The position numbers were made by a program, and so were the translations under genes. A stretch of DNA of 64,000 nt from assembly GCF_014850955.1 (NCBI RefSeq), contig NZ_JACXSS010000001.1, positions 4,588,001-4,652,000 on the forward strand. Reading direction: 5' to 3'. Source of the DNA: Methylomonas albis (lineage in GTDB: Bacteria; Pseudomonadota; Gammaproteobacteria; Methylococcales; Methylomonadaceae). The notes beneath the pieces were generated by a model. It was not told the DNA's origin and searched no databases. It saw only the letters and a program-made list of their open reading frames with translations. The stretch's first letter is position 1. The number at the start of each line of letters is the position of its first letter. Shown one piece after another: positions 1 to 10,026 of the stretch.

Positions 1-641
1 CCGCCGCTGTGCATGATGTCGGCAACCTGTAACAACAAGCGCTTGCCCAAGCTACCGCCTGGATGGGACAGCGCAAAATCGTCGCGGGTAAAACCCTTGG
101 TTTCCAGCAGAGATACCGCCAACGCGTCGCCCATCACCAACGCTGCCGTCGTGCTGGCGGTCGGCGCCAAGCCCAAGGGACAAGCCTCTTGCTCGACGGC
201 AACATTGATGTGTACACTGGAAAATCTGGCCAAGGCCGATTCGGGATTACCGGTCAACGCAATTAACGGCACCCCGAGTCGCTTAATAATAGGCAAAATC
301 GTCAGGATTTCTTCGGTCTCGCCGGAATTGGACAAAGCCAACACCACATCCTGCCGAGTAATCATGCCGAGGTCGCCGTGACTGGCTTCGCCCGGATGCA
401 CAAAGAAAGCCGGCGTACCAGTACTGGCTAAAGTTGCGGCAATTTTACCGGCAATATGCCCGGATTTGCCCATACCCGTGACCACCACCCGACCTTTACA
501 GGCCAGCAGCAAACGGCAGGCACTGACGAATTGTTCATCGATACGCGCAGCCAAGCCGGCAACCGCCTGCATTTCGGTCTGAATCACCGCCAACGCCAAC
601 GCTTGTATGTCTTGATCACAACCCACGCAAATTAACTCCAC
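1..641 (-). CDS. kdsD: Arabinose-5-phosphate isomerase, C-terminally cut by window edge
   Basis: Interconverts D-ribulose-5-phosphate and D-arabinose-5-phosphate, the first step of Kdo synthesis for lipopolysaccharide. The visible 213 residues form the SIS sugar-isomerase domain, with GMGKSGHI, STGTPAFFVHPGEASHGD, LSNSGETEE and a PLGLAPT segment, ending at ALSHPGGSLGKRLLL..DIMHSG. The two CBS domains expected downstream lie outside the window. The most upstream plausible start in frame is GTG at 641, with another GTG at 626. Neither has a strong ribosome site, so the start is uncertain. The gene diverges from mlaF; kdsD next to the mla genes is the usual gammaproteobacterial arrangement. Confidence 0.9.
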   Translation of the reverse strand, partial: MELICVGCDQDIQALALAVIQTEMQAVAGLAARIDEQFVSACRLLLACKGRVVVTGMGKSGHIAGKIAATLASTGTPAFFVHPGEASHGDLGMITRQDVVLALSNSGETEEILTILPIIKRLGVPLIALTGNPESALARFSSVHINVAVEQEACPLGLAPTASTTAALVMGDALAVSLLETKGFTRDDFALSHPGGSLGKRLLLQVADIMHSG

Positions 642-770
642 GCACCAAAATAAAAAGGAACCATTATTGCATGTTATTATCCGACTTTTCACCCCAAGTC
701 ATTGACTTATTCTCGACGAGTCATAGAAAATAGCTCGTTCCCAATCCAAAAACTCCTGTGATTCCGGTAG

Positions 771-1589
771 ATGGCCAATAGCGCAAGTCCTGAAGACAAT
801 ATCGTTTCGATTAGCAACTTGAGCTTTTCCAGAGGCCCCAGAAAAATTTTCGACGCGGTCAGCCTGGAGATTCAGCGCGGCAAAGTCACGGCCATCATGG
901 GCCCCAGCGGCACCGGGAAGACTACGCTGTTGAAGTTGATCGGTGGTCAGTTGACCCCAGATCGCGGCCAAATTCATGTCGACGGCCAAAATGTCCACCG
1001 CCTGAAAACCCGCGAACTATACGAGTTACGCAAACGCATGGGCATGCTTTTCCAAAGCGGTGCGCTGCTGACCGACATGAGCGTGTACGATAACGTAGCG
1101 TTTCCCATGCGCGAACATACTCATTTACCGGAGTCGATGATCCGCACCTTGGTGCTGATGAAACTGCATGCGGTGGGCCTGCGCGGTGCGCGCAACTTAA
1201 TGCCCAACGAACTATCCGGCGGCATGGCGAGACGGGTGGCGTTGGCTCGCGCCATCGCTCTCGATCCGTTGATGATCATGTACGACGAACCGTTTACCGG
1301 CCAGGATCCAATTTCCAAGGGTGCCCTAGTACACTTAATCAAGTCGCTGAATACGACTTTAGGCCTGACCAGCATTGTCGTCTCGCATGACGTACAAGAA
1401 ACCGCCGCCATCGCGGATTACATCTATGTTCTGTCGGAAGGCAAAATCATCGGCCAGGGCACACCGCAAGAATTACAACAATCCGATTCGGCCTGGGTGC
1501 AACAGTTTATGCACGGCGATGCCGACGGTCCGGTACACTTTCACTACCCGGCGCGCGATTATCTGGACGACCTGCTGGCCAGCAAATAA
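771..1589 (+). CDS. mlaF: Phospholipid-transport ABC ATPase MlaF
   Basis: ATP-binding subunit of the MlaFEDB complex, which moves phospholipids between inner membrane and periplasmic carrier to keep outer-membrane lipid asymmetry. At 272 residues it is normal family length. The Walker A is GPSGTGKTT (around residue 43), the ABC signature LSGGMARRVALARA, the Walker B LMIMYDEPFTGQD, and the switch histidine lies in VVSHD. It is the first gene of mlaF-mlaE-mlaD-mlaB, with an 18-bp gap to mlaE. The 130-bp region upstream is shared with divergent kdsD and should hold both promoters. Confidence 0.95.
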   Translation: MANSASPEDNIVSISNLSFSRGPRKIFDAVSLEIQRGKVTAIMGPSGTGKTTLLKLIGGQLTPDRGQIHVDGQNVHRLKTRELYELRKRMGMLFQSGALLTDMSVYDNVAFPMREHTHLPESMIRTLVLMKLHAVGLRGARNLMPNELSGGMARRVALARAIALDPLMIMYDEPFTGQDPISKGALVHLIKSLNTTLGLTSIVVSHDVQETAAIADYIYVLSEGKIIGQGTPQELQQSDSAWVQQFMHGDADGPVHFHYPARDYLDDLLASK

Positions 1590-1607
1590 CCACCAATTTA
1601 CTCATTG

Positions 1608-2390
1608 ATGCTTCAATTTCTGCAAAATCTGGGAAAAACTACCCGCAGCAGCTTTGCCAAGCTCGGCCGTGCCTCGTTTTTTTTGGGCCATACCCTAACC
1701 GGCATCAGCGAGGTGTTGCCGCGCCCCAACCTGCTGATCAAACAGGTGTATTCGGTCGGCGTGCTGTCGTTTTTGATCATCACCATTTCAGGCCTGTTCG
1801 TTGGCATGGTTTTAGGCTTGCAAGGCTTTAACATTCTGTCCGACTTTGGCGCCGAAGAATCCCTGGGCGTGATGGTGGCCGCTTCACTGGTACGCGAACT
1901 CGGGCCGGTCGTATCGGCTCTATTGTTTGCCGGCCGGGCCGGTTCGGCGTTGACCGCCGAAATCGGCCTGATGAAGGCTACCGAACAATTGTCCGGCATG
2001 GAAATGATGGCGGTGGATCCGATCAAACGCATCATTTCGCCGCGCTTTTTGGCCGGCTTTCTATCCATGCCTTTATTGGCCGCCTTGTTTAGCGCGATAG
2101 GCATCATGGGCGGCCATCTGGTCGGGGTCGGCATGCTCGGCGTCGACGACGGCGCGTTCTGGGCCCAGATGCAGGCCAGTATCGATTTTCAAGAAGACAT
2201 ACTCAATGGCGTGATCAAAAGCGTGGTCTTCGGTTTCGTCGTGTCGTGGATTGCCTTATTCGAAGGCTACGATGCGATCCCGACTTCAGAGGGCGTCAGC
2301 CGCGCCACCACCCGCACCGTAGTCAACTCCGCTTTCTCGGTGCTGGCTCTCGATTTCGTTTTAACCGCACTCATGTTTGGAGACATTTAA
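1608..2390 (+). CDS. mlaE: Phospholipid-transport permease MlaE
   Basis: Integral inner-membrane permease of the Mla transporter (MlaE/YrbE family, DUF140). It has 260 residues with about five to six hydrophobic segments, an N-terminal amphipathic stretch, and the family core [24 protein letters not shown] around residue 100. ATG at 1608 is preferred over the adjacent TTG at 1605. It lies between mlaF and mlaD, and its stop is 1 bp before the mlaD start, so translation is probably coupled. Confidence 0.95.
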   Translation: MLQFLQNLGKTTRSSFAKLGRASFFLGHTLTGISEVLPRPNLLIKQVYSVGVLSFLIITISGLFVGMVLGLQGFNILSDFGAEESLGVMVAASLVRELGPVVSALLFAGRAGSALTAEIGLMKATEQLSGMEMMAVDPIKRIISPRFLAGFLSMPLLAALFSAIGIMGGHLVGVGMLGVDDGAFWAQMQASIDFQEDILNGVIKSVVFGFVVSWIALFEGYDAIPTSEGVSRATTRTVVNSAFSVLALDFVLTALMFGDI

Positions 2391-2391
2391 C

Positions 2392-2856
2392 ATGCAGCAT
2401 TCCAAGACCCAGGACACCCTGGTCGGTTTTTTTGTCGCCAGCGGTATTACCGCCTTGTTTTACATGGCTCTGCAAGTCAGTAATCTGGGCAGTTATACCA
2501 GCGAAGACAGCTACACAGTGTTCGCTCACTTTCAAAATTCCGGCGGACTGAAGGTCAAATCGCCGGTTTCAGTAGCCGGCGTGCGTATTGGCCGGGTATC
2601 GGCTATCCGACTGGACAAGGAAAGCCACGAATCCATCGTGGAAATGCGCATCGAATCGCAATACAACAACCTACCCAGCGATTCCGGCGTTAGTATTTAT
2701 ACCGCCGGCTTGTTGGGCGAACAGTACGTCAGCCTCGATCCCGGTTCGTCGGATGAGTTTTTGAAAGATAAAAGCACCATCGACATCACCAGCTCCGCCA
2801 TCGTGCTGGAAGAAATGATAGGCAAATTCATGCTGAATAAGGCGGAAGGCAAATAA
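2392..2856 (+). CDS. mlaD: MCE-domain phospholipid-binding protein MlaD
   Basis: Membrane-anchored periplasmic subunit that forms the hexameric MCE ring of MlaFEDB. It has 154 residues: an N-terminal transmembrane segment (about residues 8-28) followed by one MCE domain (GLKVKSPVSVAGVRIGRV onward) and the typical GLLGEQYVSLDPG. ATG at 2392 is chosen because GGAGA lies 8 bp upstream; the longer frame from TTG 2377 overlaps mlaE. The stop overlaps the mlaB start by one base (TAATG), indicating coupled translation. Confidence 0.93.
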   Translation: MQHSKTQDTLVGFFVASGITALFYMALQVSNLGSYTSEDSYTVFAHFQNSGGLKVKSPVSVAGVRIGRVSAIRLDKESHESIVEMRIESQYNNLPSDSGVSIYTAGLLGEQYVSLDPGSSDEFLKDKSTIDITSSAIVLEEMIGKFMLNKAEGK

Positions 2857-3167
2857 TGTCCAAGCTGACATTAACCGAACAAGCGCCCGGCCACTTTACG
2901 GTGGAAGGCTGCCTGACCTTCGCCAGCATCGACAAGCAGACTTTACAATCCTTCAAGTTTTTGAAAGGTATGGACAGCATCTGTATCGATCTAGCCAAAG
3001 TAAAGACCACCGATAGCGCCGGTCTGGCCTTGATGATCGAATGGATAAGGCTCAGCCGGATGGGCCGGGTTAAGCTGTCCTTTAAAAACATACCGTCGCA
3101 ATTACTCGCTCTGGCGAAGCTCAGCGGCTTCGACGAAACCGAATATTTTGCAAACCACACGCATTAA
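2856..3167 (+). CDS. mlaB: STAS-domain protein MlaB
   Basis: Small cytoplasmic STAS-domain subunit that binds MlaF and stabilises the transporter. At 103 residues it shows the STAS pattern of beta strands plus the DSAGLALMIEW helix, with the conserved Ser/Thr region TTDSAGL. It overlaps mlaD by one base. In enterobacteria mlaC lies between mlaD and mlaB; here the two are directly fused head to tail, so mlaC is absent from this operon. murA follows after 33 bp. Confidence 0.88.
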   Translation: MSKLTLTEQAPGHFTVEGCLTFASIDKQTLQSFKFLKGMDSICIDLAKVKTTDSAGLALMIEWIRLSRMGRVKLSFKNIPSQLLALAKLSGFDETEYFANHTH

Positions 3168-3194
3168 GCTGCGTTCAAATATACAGACCAATAA

Positions 3195-4466
<1,272 letters not shown>

Positions 4467-4481
4467 CCCTATCGCAAAACC

Positions 4482-5108
4482 ATGTTGACCATTGCCGTAT
4501 CCAAGGGCCGTATTTACGAAGAAGCCCTGCCGTTTCTGGAACAGGCCGGCATCACGCCGACCGACGATCCGGATAAAAGCCGCAAACTAATTCTACAAAC
4601 CACCCGTCCGGACGTGCAGCTGGTGATTATTCGCGCCACCGACGTACCGACCTTCGTCGAATACGGCGCGGCGGACATGGGTATCGCCGGCAAGGACGTG
4701 TTGCTGGAACATGGCGCGGAAAGTCTTTACGAACCGCTGGACTTAGGCATAGCCGGTTGCCGCTTGATGACTGCCGGCCCGGTCAATGCCCCGGAAGTGA
4801 AAGGCCGCTTGCGGGTTGCCACCAAATACGTCAAAACCGCGCAGCGTTATTACGCCAACCTGGGGATACAAGCCGAAATCATCAAACTTTACGGCTCCAT
4901 GGAACTAGCGCCGCTGGTTGGTTTGGCCGATTGCATTGTCGATTTGGTCGACACCGGCAACACCTTAAAAGCCAACGGCCTGGAGCCGCGGGAACTAATC
5001 GCCAACATCACCTCTCGACTGGTGGTGAATAAAGCGGCGATGAAAATGAAACATCAAGCCATTCAAGCACTCATCGACCAGTTCGAAACCACCTTAGCCC
5101 AAAGGTAA
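4482..5108 (+). CDS. hisG: ATP phosphoribosyltransferase, short form
   Basis: Catalyses the first step of histidine synthesis, joining ATP and PRPP. At 208 residues it lacks the C-terminal ACT-like regulatory domain, so it is the short HisG that normally needs the HisZ partner for activity and feedback control; no hisZ is visible in this window. [14 protein letters not shown] at the N terminus and the phosphate-binding [11 protein letters not shown] motif are present. It is 4 bp upstream of hisD and 15 bp downstream of murA. Confidence 0.96.
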   Translation: MLTIAVSKGRIYEEALPFLEQAGITPTDDPDKSRKLILQTTRPDVQLVIIRATDVPTFVEYGAADMGIAGKDVLLEHGAESLYEPLDLGIAGCRLMTAGPVNAPEVKGRLRVATKYVKTAQRYYANLGIQAEIIKLYGSMELAPLVGLADCIVDLVDTGNTLKANGLEPRELIANITSRLVVNKAAMKMKHQAIQALIDQFETTLAQR

Positions 5109-5112
5109 GCCC

Positions 5113-6414
5113 ATGACTGCGATCAAGATGCTGCGCCTAGATAGCGCGGCAATCGATTTTGAAAAACAATTGCAAGCCCGTTTAGCCTGGGATGCCAGCG
5201 ACGATCTGGAAATACACAAACGAGTGCTGGACATCATCGCCGATATTAAAAAACGCGGCGACAAAGCCCTGCTGGAGTACACCAACCGTTTCGACGGCAC
5301 CTCCTTTAAAACGGCCGCCGCATTGGAACTTGCCCCCGGCGCCTTGAAAACCGCCTGGGACACCCTGCCCAGTACCCAGGCCATCGCGCTGCAAACCGCT
5401 GCAGACCGCGTTCTTGCCTATGCCGAGCATCAAAAGCTGCAATCCTGGCAATACACCGAGCTGGACGGCACCGTGCTCGGTCAAAAAGTCACCGCGCTGG
5501 ATAAAGCCGGCCTCTATGTGCCGGGCGGTAAAGCCGCTTACCCATCATCTGTTTTGATGAACGCGATTCCGGCCAAAGTCGCCGGCGTCGGCGAGCTGAT
5601 TATGGTCGTCCCCACCCCGCGCGGCGAAACCAATGCACTGGTATTGGCGGCGGCTTATGTGGCCGGCGTCGATAGAGTATTCACCATTGGCGGCGCCCAA
5701 GCGGTCGCAGCCTTGGCTTACGGCACTGAATCGATTCCGGCGGTGGATAAAATCGTCGGCCCCGGCAATATCTATGTCGCTACGGCCAAGAAACTGGTAT
5801 TCGGCCAAGTGGGTATCGACATGATCGCCGGCCCGTCCGAAATTTTGATCATCTGCGACGGCCAGACCAACCCAGACTGGATTGCGATGGATATGTTCTC
5901 GCAAGCCGAACACGACGAAAACGCCCAAGCTATTTTAATCAGCGACGACGCCGCTTTTCTGCAGCAAGTGGAAACCAGCATCAACAAACTCCTGCCGGAA
6001 ATGGAACGCGCCGACATCATCCGCGCGTCCTTGACCGGCCGTGGCGCGTTTATCAAAGTCGCCAACCTGTCCGAAGCCGCGCAAGTCGCCAACCGCATTG
6101 CTCCGGAACATCTGGAGTTGTCCGTAGCGGAACCCGAAGCCTTGTGCGAGCAAATCCACAATGCCGGCGCGATCTTCATGGGCCGTTTCACCGCCGAAGC
6201 GCTAGGCGATTATTGCGCCGGTCCGAACCATGTCCTACCCACCTCCAGCACCGCCCGCTACTCCTCGCCTTTAGGGGTTTACGATTTCCAAAAGCGCAGC
6301 AGCTTGATCAATTGCTCGGCGGTTGGCGCGCAGAATTTGGGCAAGATTGCTTCGGTGTTGGCGCGTGGGGAGAGTTTGACTGCGCATGCAAGGTCAGCGG
6401 AGTTTAGGATTTGA
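5113..6414 (+). CDS. hisD: Histidinol dehydrogenase
   Basis: Zn-dependent NAD enzyme catalysing the last two oxidations of histidine synthesis. It has 433 residues and is complete. Family signatures include the [22 protein letters not shown] region, [29 protein letters not shown] and the catalytic/zinc APEHLEL segment. hisC, its usual downstream neighbour, appears only 7.2 kb further on at 13653, so the operon seems interrupted after this gene. Confidence 0.97.
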   Translation: MTAIKMLRLDSAAIDFEKQLQARLAWDASDDLEIHKRVLDIIADIKKRGDKALLEYTNRFDGTSFKTAAALELAPGALKTAWDTLPSTQAIALQTAADRVLAYAEHQKLQSWQYTELDGTVLGQKVTALDKAGLYVPGGKAAYPSSVLMNAIPAKVAGVGELIMVVPTPRGETNALVLAAAYVAGVDRVFTIGGAQAVAALAYGTESIPAVDKIVGPGNIYVATAKKLVFGQVGIDMIAGPSEILIICDGQTNPDWIAMDMFSQAEHDENAQAILISDDAAFLQQVETSINKLLPEMERADIIRASLTGRGAFIKVANLSEAAQVANRIAPEHLELSVAEPEALCEQIHNAGAIFMGRFTAEALGDYCAGPNHVLPTSSTARYSSPLGVYDFQKRSSLINCSAVGAQNLGKIASVLARGESLTAHARSAEFRI

Positions 6415-6480
6415 TCAGGTTTCCGGCGAATTCGCATACAATGAAGATGAATGTAATTCGCTACAGAGGAGAGAGCCATC

Positions 6481-6759
6481 ATGCCAAGCACGCCATTTTC
6501 TATTCGACTGCCGGATGAGCTAAAACAAAGCCTTGCAACGATTAGTCAGTTAACGCATCGTTCGCAATCTCAAATTGTTGCCAAAGCCATTGCGGAATAT
6601 ATAAACCGCAATGAATGGAAGTTGAAAGCGATACAGTCAGCCAAAGTTGAAGCAGAAAGCGGTATTTTTGTTTCCCAAGATACCACTTTGAATTGGTTGG
6701 ACTCGTGGGGAACCGATGACGAAAAAGATGCACCGGAACCTGATGTTGCGCCGAAATAG
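6481..6759 (+). CDS. Ribbon-helix-helix antitoxin
   Basis: A 92-residue protein starting with a CopG/ParD-like ribbon-helix-helix DNA-binding domain (FSIRLPDELKQSLATISQLTHRSQSQIVAKAIAEYI, split here by residues 6-42), followed by an acidic, probably disordered tail that would bind the toxin. Its stop is 2 bp before the toxin start, typical of antitoxin-first modules, and GGAGAG lies just upstream of the ATG. By family knowledge the antitoxin represses its own promoter and neutralises the toxin at 6762. Confidence 0.85.
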   Translation: MPSTPFSIRLPDELKQSLATISQLTHRSQSQIVAKAIAEYINRNEWKLKAIQSAKVEAESGIFVSQDTTLNWLDSWGTDDEKDAPEPDVAPK

Positions 6760-6761
6760 CC

Positions 6762-7055
6762 ATGAAGTTTGTTTTACTTCCGTCGGCTAAAGATGATTTG
6801 AACAAAATTCGGCAATACCTCCATCAAGAAAGTCCAGCCGCGGCAAAAAAAGTGGCTGCGAGAATTAAGAGCTCGTTATTGCTATTGACTGAGCAGCCCC
6901 ACTTAGGCCATAAAACTGAAGATGATGAAGTAATGGAATGGCACATTCCCGGCTTGCCGTACTCATTGCCGTATATGATCGTGAACAACGAAATCCGAAT
7001 TCTTCGCGTATTTCATAACGCGAAGAACAAGCCGGAATCGTGGACTAACCATTAA
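6762..7055 (+). CDS. RelE/ParE-family toxin
   Basis: A 97-residue RelE/ParE-superfamily protein: MKFVLLPSAKDDLNKIRQYL opening helices, then HLGHKTEDDEV, and a C-terminal sheet with YMIVNNEIRILRVFHNAKNKPESW. The IRILRVFHNAR-like ending is the family hallmark. The fold alone does not decide between mRNA interferase (RelE) and gyrase poison (ParE). The RHH antitoxin and the 'LPYSLPYMI' stretch favour ParE-like. Cognate to the antitoxin at 6481. Confidence 0.85.
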   Translation: MKFVLLPSAKDDLNKIRQYLHQESPAAAKKVAARIKSSLLLLTEQPHLGHKTEDDEVMEWHIPGLPYSLPYMIVNNEIRILRVFHNAKNKPESWTNH

Positions 7056-7093
7056 TCAAGTCTCCCTCAGGGATAGGAATTAGGGATTCTAAA

Positions 7094-7425
7094 TTGTGTC
7101 GCTGTCGCGACGGTTTAATTTAATGTCGGTTCGCGGACCGACGACCGCGATACTTTCGCTACGAAAACCATCCCTGGTTTTCGCCCTTCGGGCCAGCCTA
7201 TCGGCTGTTCAAACTCGCTCCAGACGAATTTGTCGCTTTTGCCGAGGGTTTTCGGAAGGGCTATCCATAGCCCACCGAAAACGAGCGGCATCCCTGCCAC
7301 TCCCCTATCGGGCTAATCACTCGATACATCCATGTATCTCGCCCTTCGGGTGCTACGCATGCAAATCGGCAATCCTGCCGATTTGTCTCGCCAAAAGCTC
7401 CGATGCTCGGGGCGGAATAACGGGA
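7094..7425 (+). repeat. Structured hairpin repeat, copy A (degenerate)
   Basis: Starts TTGTGTCGCTGTCGCGACGG (GTCGC-TGTC-GCGAC hairpin), has a decayed middle, then the central stems GTTTTCGGAAGGGCTA / TAGCCCACCGAAAAC and GAGCGGCA / TGCCACTC. It ends with GCTCCGATGCTCGG and a decayed CGGGAG. It is in inverted orientation to copy B at 9001-9334. Between them lie the two AT-rich genes at 7598 and 8204. No convincing reading frame is conserved among copies. Confidence 0.8.
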
Positions 7426-7481
7426 GAAAAACCAACCCGTAATTCGGCAAAACGCCAATATGAAAAATACCACCCTATAAT

Positions 7482-7551
7482 GTAGGACGTGCCGACGCGA
7501 GGAGGCGCATCTATCGCGAACGATGCACTTCACTTCCGTTCAGCATCCTAC
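7482..7551. repeat. 70-bp imperfect palindromic repeat
   Basis: Begins GTAGGACGTGCCGACGCG and ends TTCAGCATCCTAC. The two ends pair with each other, and an inner GCGCATC/GATGCAC pairs too, giving one long hairpin. A TATAAT-like box (7476-7481) directly precedes it. It looks like a dispersed intergenic hairpin repeat sitting at the inner end of copy A; copies B and D carry a different GTAGGG-type hairpin at their inner ends. Confidence 0.6.
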
Positions 7552-7597
7552 GGCCCTTTATCCTGATTCATTTCTGCATTTGTATTTGTATTTGTAT

Positions 7598-8164
7598 ATG
7601 GCGTCCAAATTAGTCCCCTGTAATCTTTGTAAAAAAGAAATTTCGAGTAGCGCAACTGTTTGTCCAAATTGCGGAGAAACGAACCCAACCAAACGGCCCC
7701 AGAAAGTTGGCTGGTTGGGTAAGATTTGTGGTTTGATAGTTTGGGGTGCTGTGGCAGTATCGATCCTGTTAGGATTTTTCGGAACACCTGATCGAACATC
7801 AAACCAAGCTACATCAGAAACCTCTGCTCTTACTGAAGAACAAATTTACAATCAATCGTGTAGCCAAGATTGGCGTAAGTGCAAAAGTAATGCTGACATT
7901 GTTAATTTGAACACCTCCGTAAATAGTGCGATGAAAACAGCTTGTAAGCGAGCTGCTGAAAAAAACAGCAAATTCGAAATCGATTGGAACTGGCTGGCAT
8001 TTGGAACGTTCTACGAAAATGATTCTGATATTAAAACTGGTGAAATATTGATTCAAGATAACGACTCGAAATATGGCAATATGTTTGGTGGTAAAGTCAA
8101 AGTAACTACAAAGTGTCTGTTTAATCTTAAAACTATGACTGTCGAGCAAGTTTCAGCCGAATAA
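7598..8164 (+). CDS. Zinc-ribbon membrane-anchored protein of unknown function
   Basis: About 188 residues. The N-terminal zinc ribbon (CNLCKKEIS...CPNCGE, two CxxC knuckles) is followed by one hydrophobic helix (GLIVWGAVAVSILLGFFG), then a soluble ~130-residue domain with several cysteines. No family name is recognised for the C-terminal part. ATG at 7598 is chosen because the ribbon begins right after it; the 25 residues upstream come from a TTTGTA-repeat stretch and look non-coding. The gene is AT-rich compared with its surroundings and lies in the segment bracketed by structured repeats A and B, suggesting horizontal origin. Confidence 0.65.
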   Translation: MASKLVPCNLCKKEISSSATVCPNCGETNPTKRPQKVGWLGKICGLIVWGAVAVSILLGFFGTPDRTSNQATSETSALTEEQIYNQSCSQDWRKCKSNADIVNLNTSVNSAMKTACKRAAEKNSKFEIDWNWLAFGTFYENDSDIKTGEILIQDNDSKYGNMFGGKVKVTTKCLFNLKTMTVEQVSAE

Positions 8165-8203
8165 TTCATAAACAAATTCTGATAAGGTAGGGATGCTAAT
8201 ATT

Positions 8204-8929
8204 ATGTCAGACGCTTACTGTCTAAAGTTCAGGGCGATCAATAAATATCTTATTGAATCAATGGTCAACCCAAGTATTTATTTCGCCAATCCAGATCAAT
8301 TGAATGACCCGTTTGATTGCAGAATGGATGTCAATAAAATTATTTATAGTGCGGTACTTGGGGAAAAGGATCAAAGGCAGAAGGATTTTTTACTATCTTT
8401 TTTAGAGAATAAAAGTTTTGGTGAAAACTGGAAGTCCCAATTCGAGAATATTGGTGTGTTTTCAGTGTCCATGTGTAGCGAACTCACTAAAAAACAACCG
8501 CTTATGTGGTCTCATTATGCTGATGAACATCGAGGGTTATGTGTAACATATAGTTTTTCAGGGGATTGCTTTACTAATGCCGAGTTACTTGCCAAAGGAA
8601 TGGTCAAGTATTGTGCAGCACCCGATATTTCAGGGGTGTTTAGTAGTAACTTTGATCCTGTAAAGATTACACAAGCTCTACTTTATATTTTTTTATTTAA
8701 TAAAAGTAGTGAATGGGGATATGAGTCAGAGTTTAGATTGCTTAAATATTCGTCTGGAACATTTCCTATTAATCCAAGTTCAATACATGAAATTTGTTTT
8801 GGGTTACGAACTCCAAAATCAGACATTGATTTTATTAAAAAAATAGCATCTGATTATTGTGGTTGTACTTCTTTCTATCAAATGCAGCATGATGATAGTG
8901 CTATGGGGTTTAAAGCGGTAAAGCTTTAA
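8204..8929 (+). CDS. DUF2971-family protein
   Basis: 241 residues matching the DUF2971 pattern: an N-terminal YFANPDQLNDPFDCRMD region, the central SMCSELTKKQPLMWSHYADEHRGLCVTY segment, and the C-terminal EICFGLR. The biochemical function of the family is unknown; members are scattered in accessory regions. The gene is clearly more AT-rich than flanking housekeeping genes. It follows the zinc-ribbon gene by 39 bp, with a weak GATAAGGTAGGGAT upstream, so the two may be cotranscribed. A hairpin terminator follows. Confidence 0.8.
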   Translation: MSDAYCLKFRAINKYLIESMVNPSIYFANPDQLNDPFDCRMDVNKIIYSAVLGEKDQRQKDFLLSFLENKSFGENWKSQFENIGVFSVSMCSELTKKQPLMWSHYADEHRGLCVTYSFSGDCFTNAELLAKGMVKYCAAPDISGVFSSNFDPVKITQALLYIFLFNKSSEWGYESEFRLLKYSSGTFPINPSSIHEICFGLRTPKSDIDFIKKIASDYCGCTSFYQMQHDDSAMGFKAVKL

Positions 8930-8958
8930 AAAACCTGCTTAAATAGGTTTTTACTTAT
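8930..8958 (+). terminator. Rho-independent terminator after the DUF2971 gene
   Basis: AAAACCT and AGGTTTT form a stem around an 8-nt loop directly after the stop codon, followed by T-rich sequence (TTTTTACTTATTTTTTT). Confidence 0.6.
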
Positions 8959-9000
8959 TTTTTTCTCAACAAGTCTTTGATTTCATCCAAGGCCGTAAGT

Positions 9001-9334
9001 CGCAATTCGTAGGGCGTCAATAGGCGTAGCCGTATTGCGCCGCATGTCGGCCTTCATTCATTTGGCGCATTGAAGAGTATCCCGTATGCCGCGCCGAGCA
9101 CCGGAGGTTTTGGCGAGAACAGCCCGATAGGGGAGCGGCAGGGAGGCCGCTCGTTTTCGGAGGGCTAAGGATAGCCCTTCCGAAAACCCTCGCCAAAACC
9201 TTCGGAGCGCAGGACCAAAGCGGCATCCGGGTGGCTTTTCTTTTGGTGACTTTTCTTTGGCCAAACAAAGAAAAGTTACTCGGCTGTCGGGCCGAGACCC
9301 GACTCCAAAACAACCCGTCGCGCCAGCGACACAA
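9001..9334 (-). repeat. Structured hairpin repeat, copy B, plus an outer GTAGGGC repeat
   Basis: Read on the minus strand the core (9334-9081) shows, in order: GTCGC-TGGC-GCGAC; GTCGGG-TCTCGG-CCCGAC; CTTTTCTTTG paired with CAAAGAAAAG; CCCGGATGCCGC pairing with the terminal GCGGCATACGGG; an inner CGAAGGTTTTGGCGAG/CTCGCCAAAACCTCCG stem; and two nested hairpins GTTTTCGGAAGGGCTA/TAGCCCTCCGAAAAC and GAGCGGC/GCCGCTC. At 9009-9070 it is joined to a second repeat family (GTAGGGCGTCAATAGGCG...), also present at copy D. Confidence 0.85.
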
Positions 9335-9354
9335 TCACTCAACGATTCAACGCA

Positions 9355-10026
9355 TTACACCCGGCGACTGAACGAGCAAAATCCCGCAACCCCTACACCA
9401 AATAACCAAAACGCTCCCGGTAACGGCACCGTTTGCAGAACTACATTATCCAGGCCGGCGGTTTCCATGATGCCATTGGTGTATTCGCCGTGAATGTAAA
9501 GTCCGCTCAAGTCTGACAAGACGCTGTGAAAATCATTTTGGCTGGCGAATACCCCGTCTGTAGTGCCCAGCCGCCATTCCGAGGAGGGCGTTAAGTTCAG
9601 GCTGATATGGGTCCAGCTACTATTCGGCACGATGTTCGGGTCGCGTTTCCAGAGCAAGCGCTGGCCATTGCCGACTAACATGACGTCGGTGGTTTGCCAA
9701 TTGACATCGCCATCGCGATACGTCAAATCGTAGGAAAGTCCGGTAGCTCCAACCTGCGAGCCCAGAAAAGCCGCTGGAGCGGAGAAGGTAAAATCGCCGG
9801 AGTCTGGATCGCTGGCGGCGAGATAATTGCCAGGATTGCCGCCACCAGACACATAACTAGGTTGATATTGACCGACAATCGAATAGTTGTTCTGGCTGAA
9901 ATCGGCAAAGCTGACCACTTGCCAATTCTCGCTGTCAACATCGAACGAGCTGCTGACACTGGCCTGTGCCGGTTGCGAAACTAGCAATGCAATGGCAAAC
10001 GAAATGGGGAAATGGATTCTGTTCAT
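9355..10026 (-). CDS. PEP-CTERM sorted exported protein
   Basis: 223 residues. The N-terminal signal peptide (hydrophobic ISFAIALLVSQPAQA) is followed by a beta-rich extracellular domain that may be laminin-B-like (laminin-type ASVSSSFDVDSENW... with SWTHISLNLTPSS). At the C terminus is a PEP-CTERM anchor: VPLP, a hydrophobic helix (WLFGVGVAGF) and the basic SRR ending. Such proteins are processed by an exosortase, which must be encoded elsewhere. Start ATG 10026 has GGGAGAA 8 bp upstream. It lies beside repeat B within the hisD-hisC interruption. Confidence 0.85.
   Translation of the reverse strand: MNRIHFPISFAIALLVSQPAQASVSSSFDVDSENWQVVSFADFSQNNYSIVGQYQPSYVSGGGNPGNYLAASDPDSGDFTFSAPAAFLGSQVGATGLSYDLTYRDGDVNWQTTDVMLVGNGQRLLWKRDPNIVPNSSWTHISLNLTPSSEWRLGTTDGVFASQNDFHSVLSDLSGLYIHGEYTNGIMETAGLDNVVLQTVPLPGAFWLFGVGVAGFCSFSRRV

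Noticed and set aside
9017-9342. Open frames of 94-105 codons within repeat B, and similar ones in A, C and D
   Set aside because: Frame and sequence are not conserved between copies while hairpin pairing is; stop positions differ.
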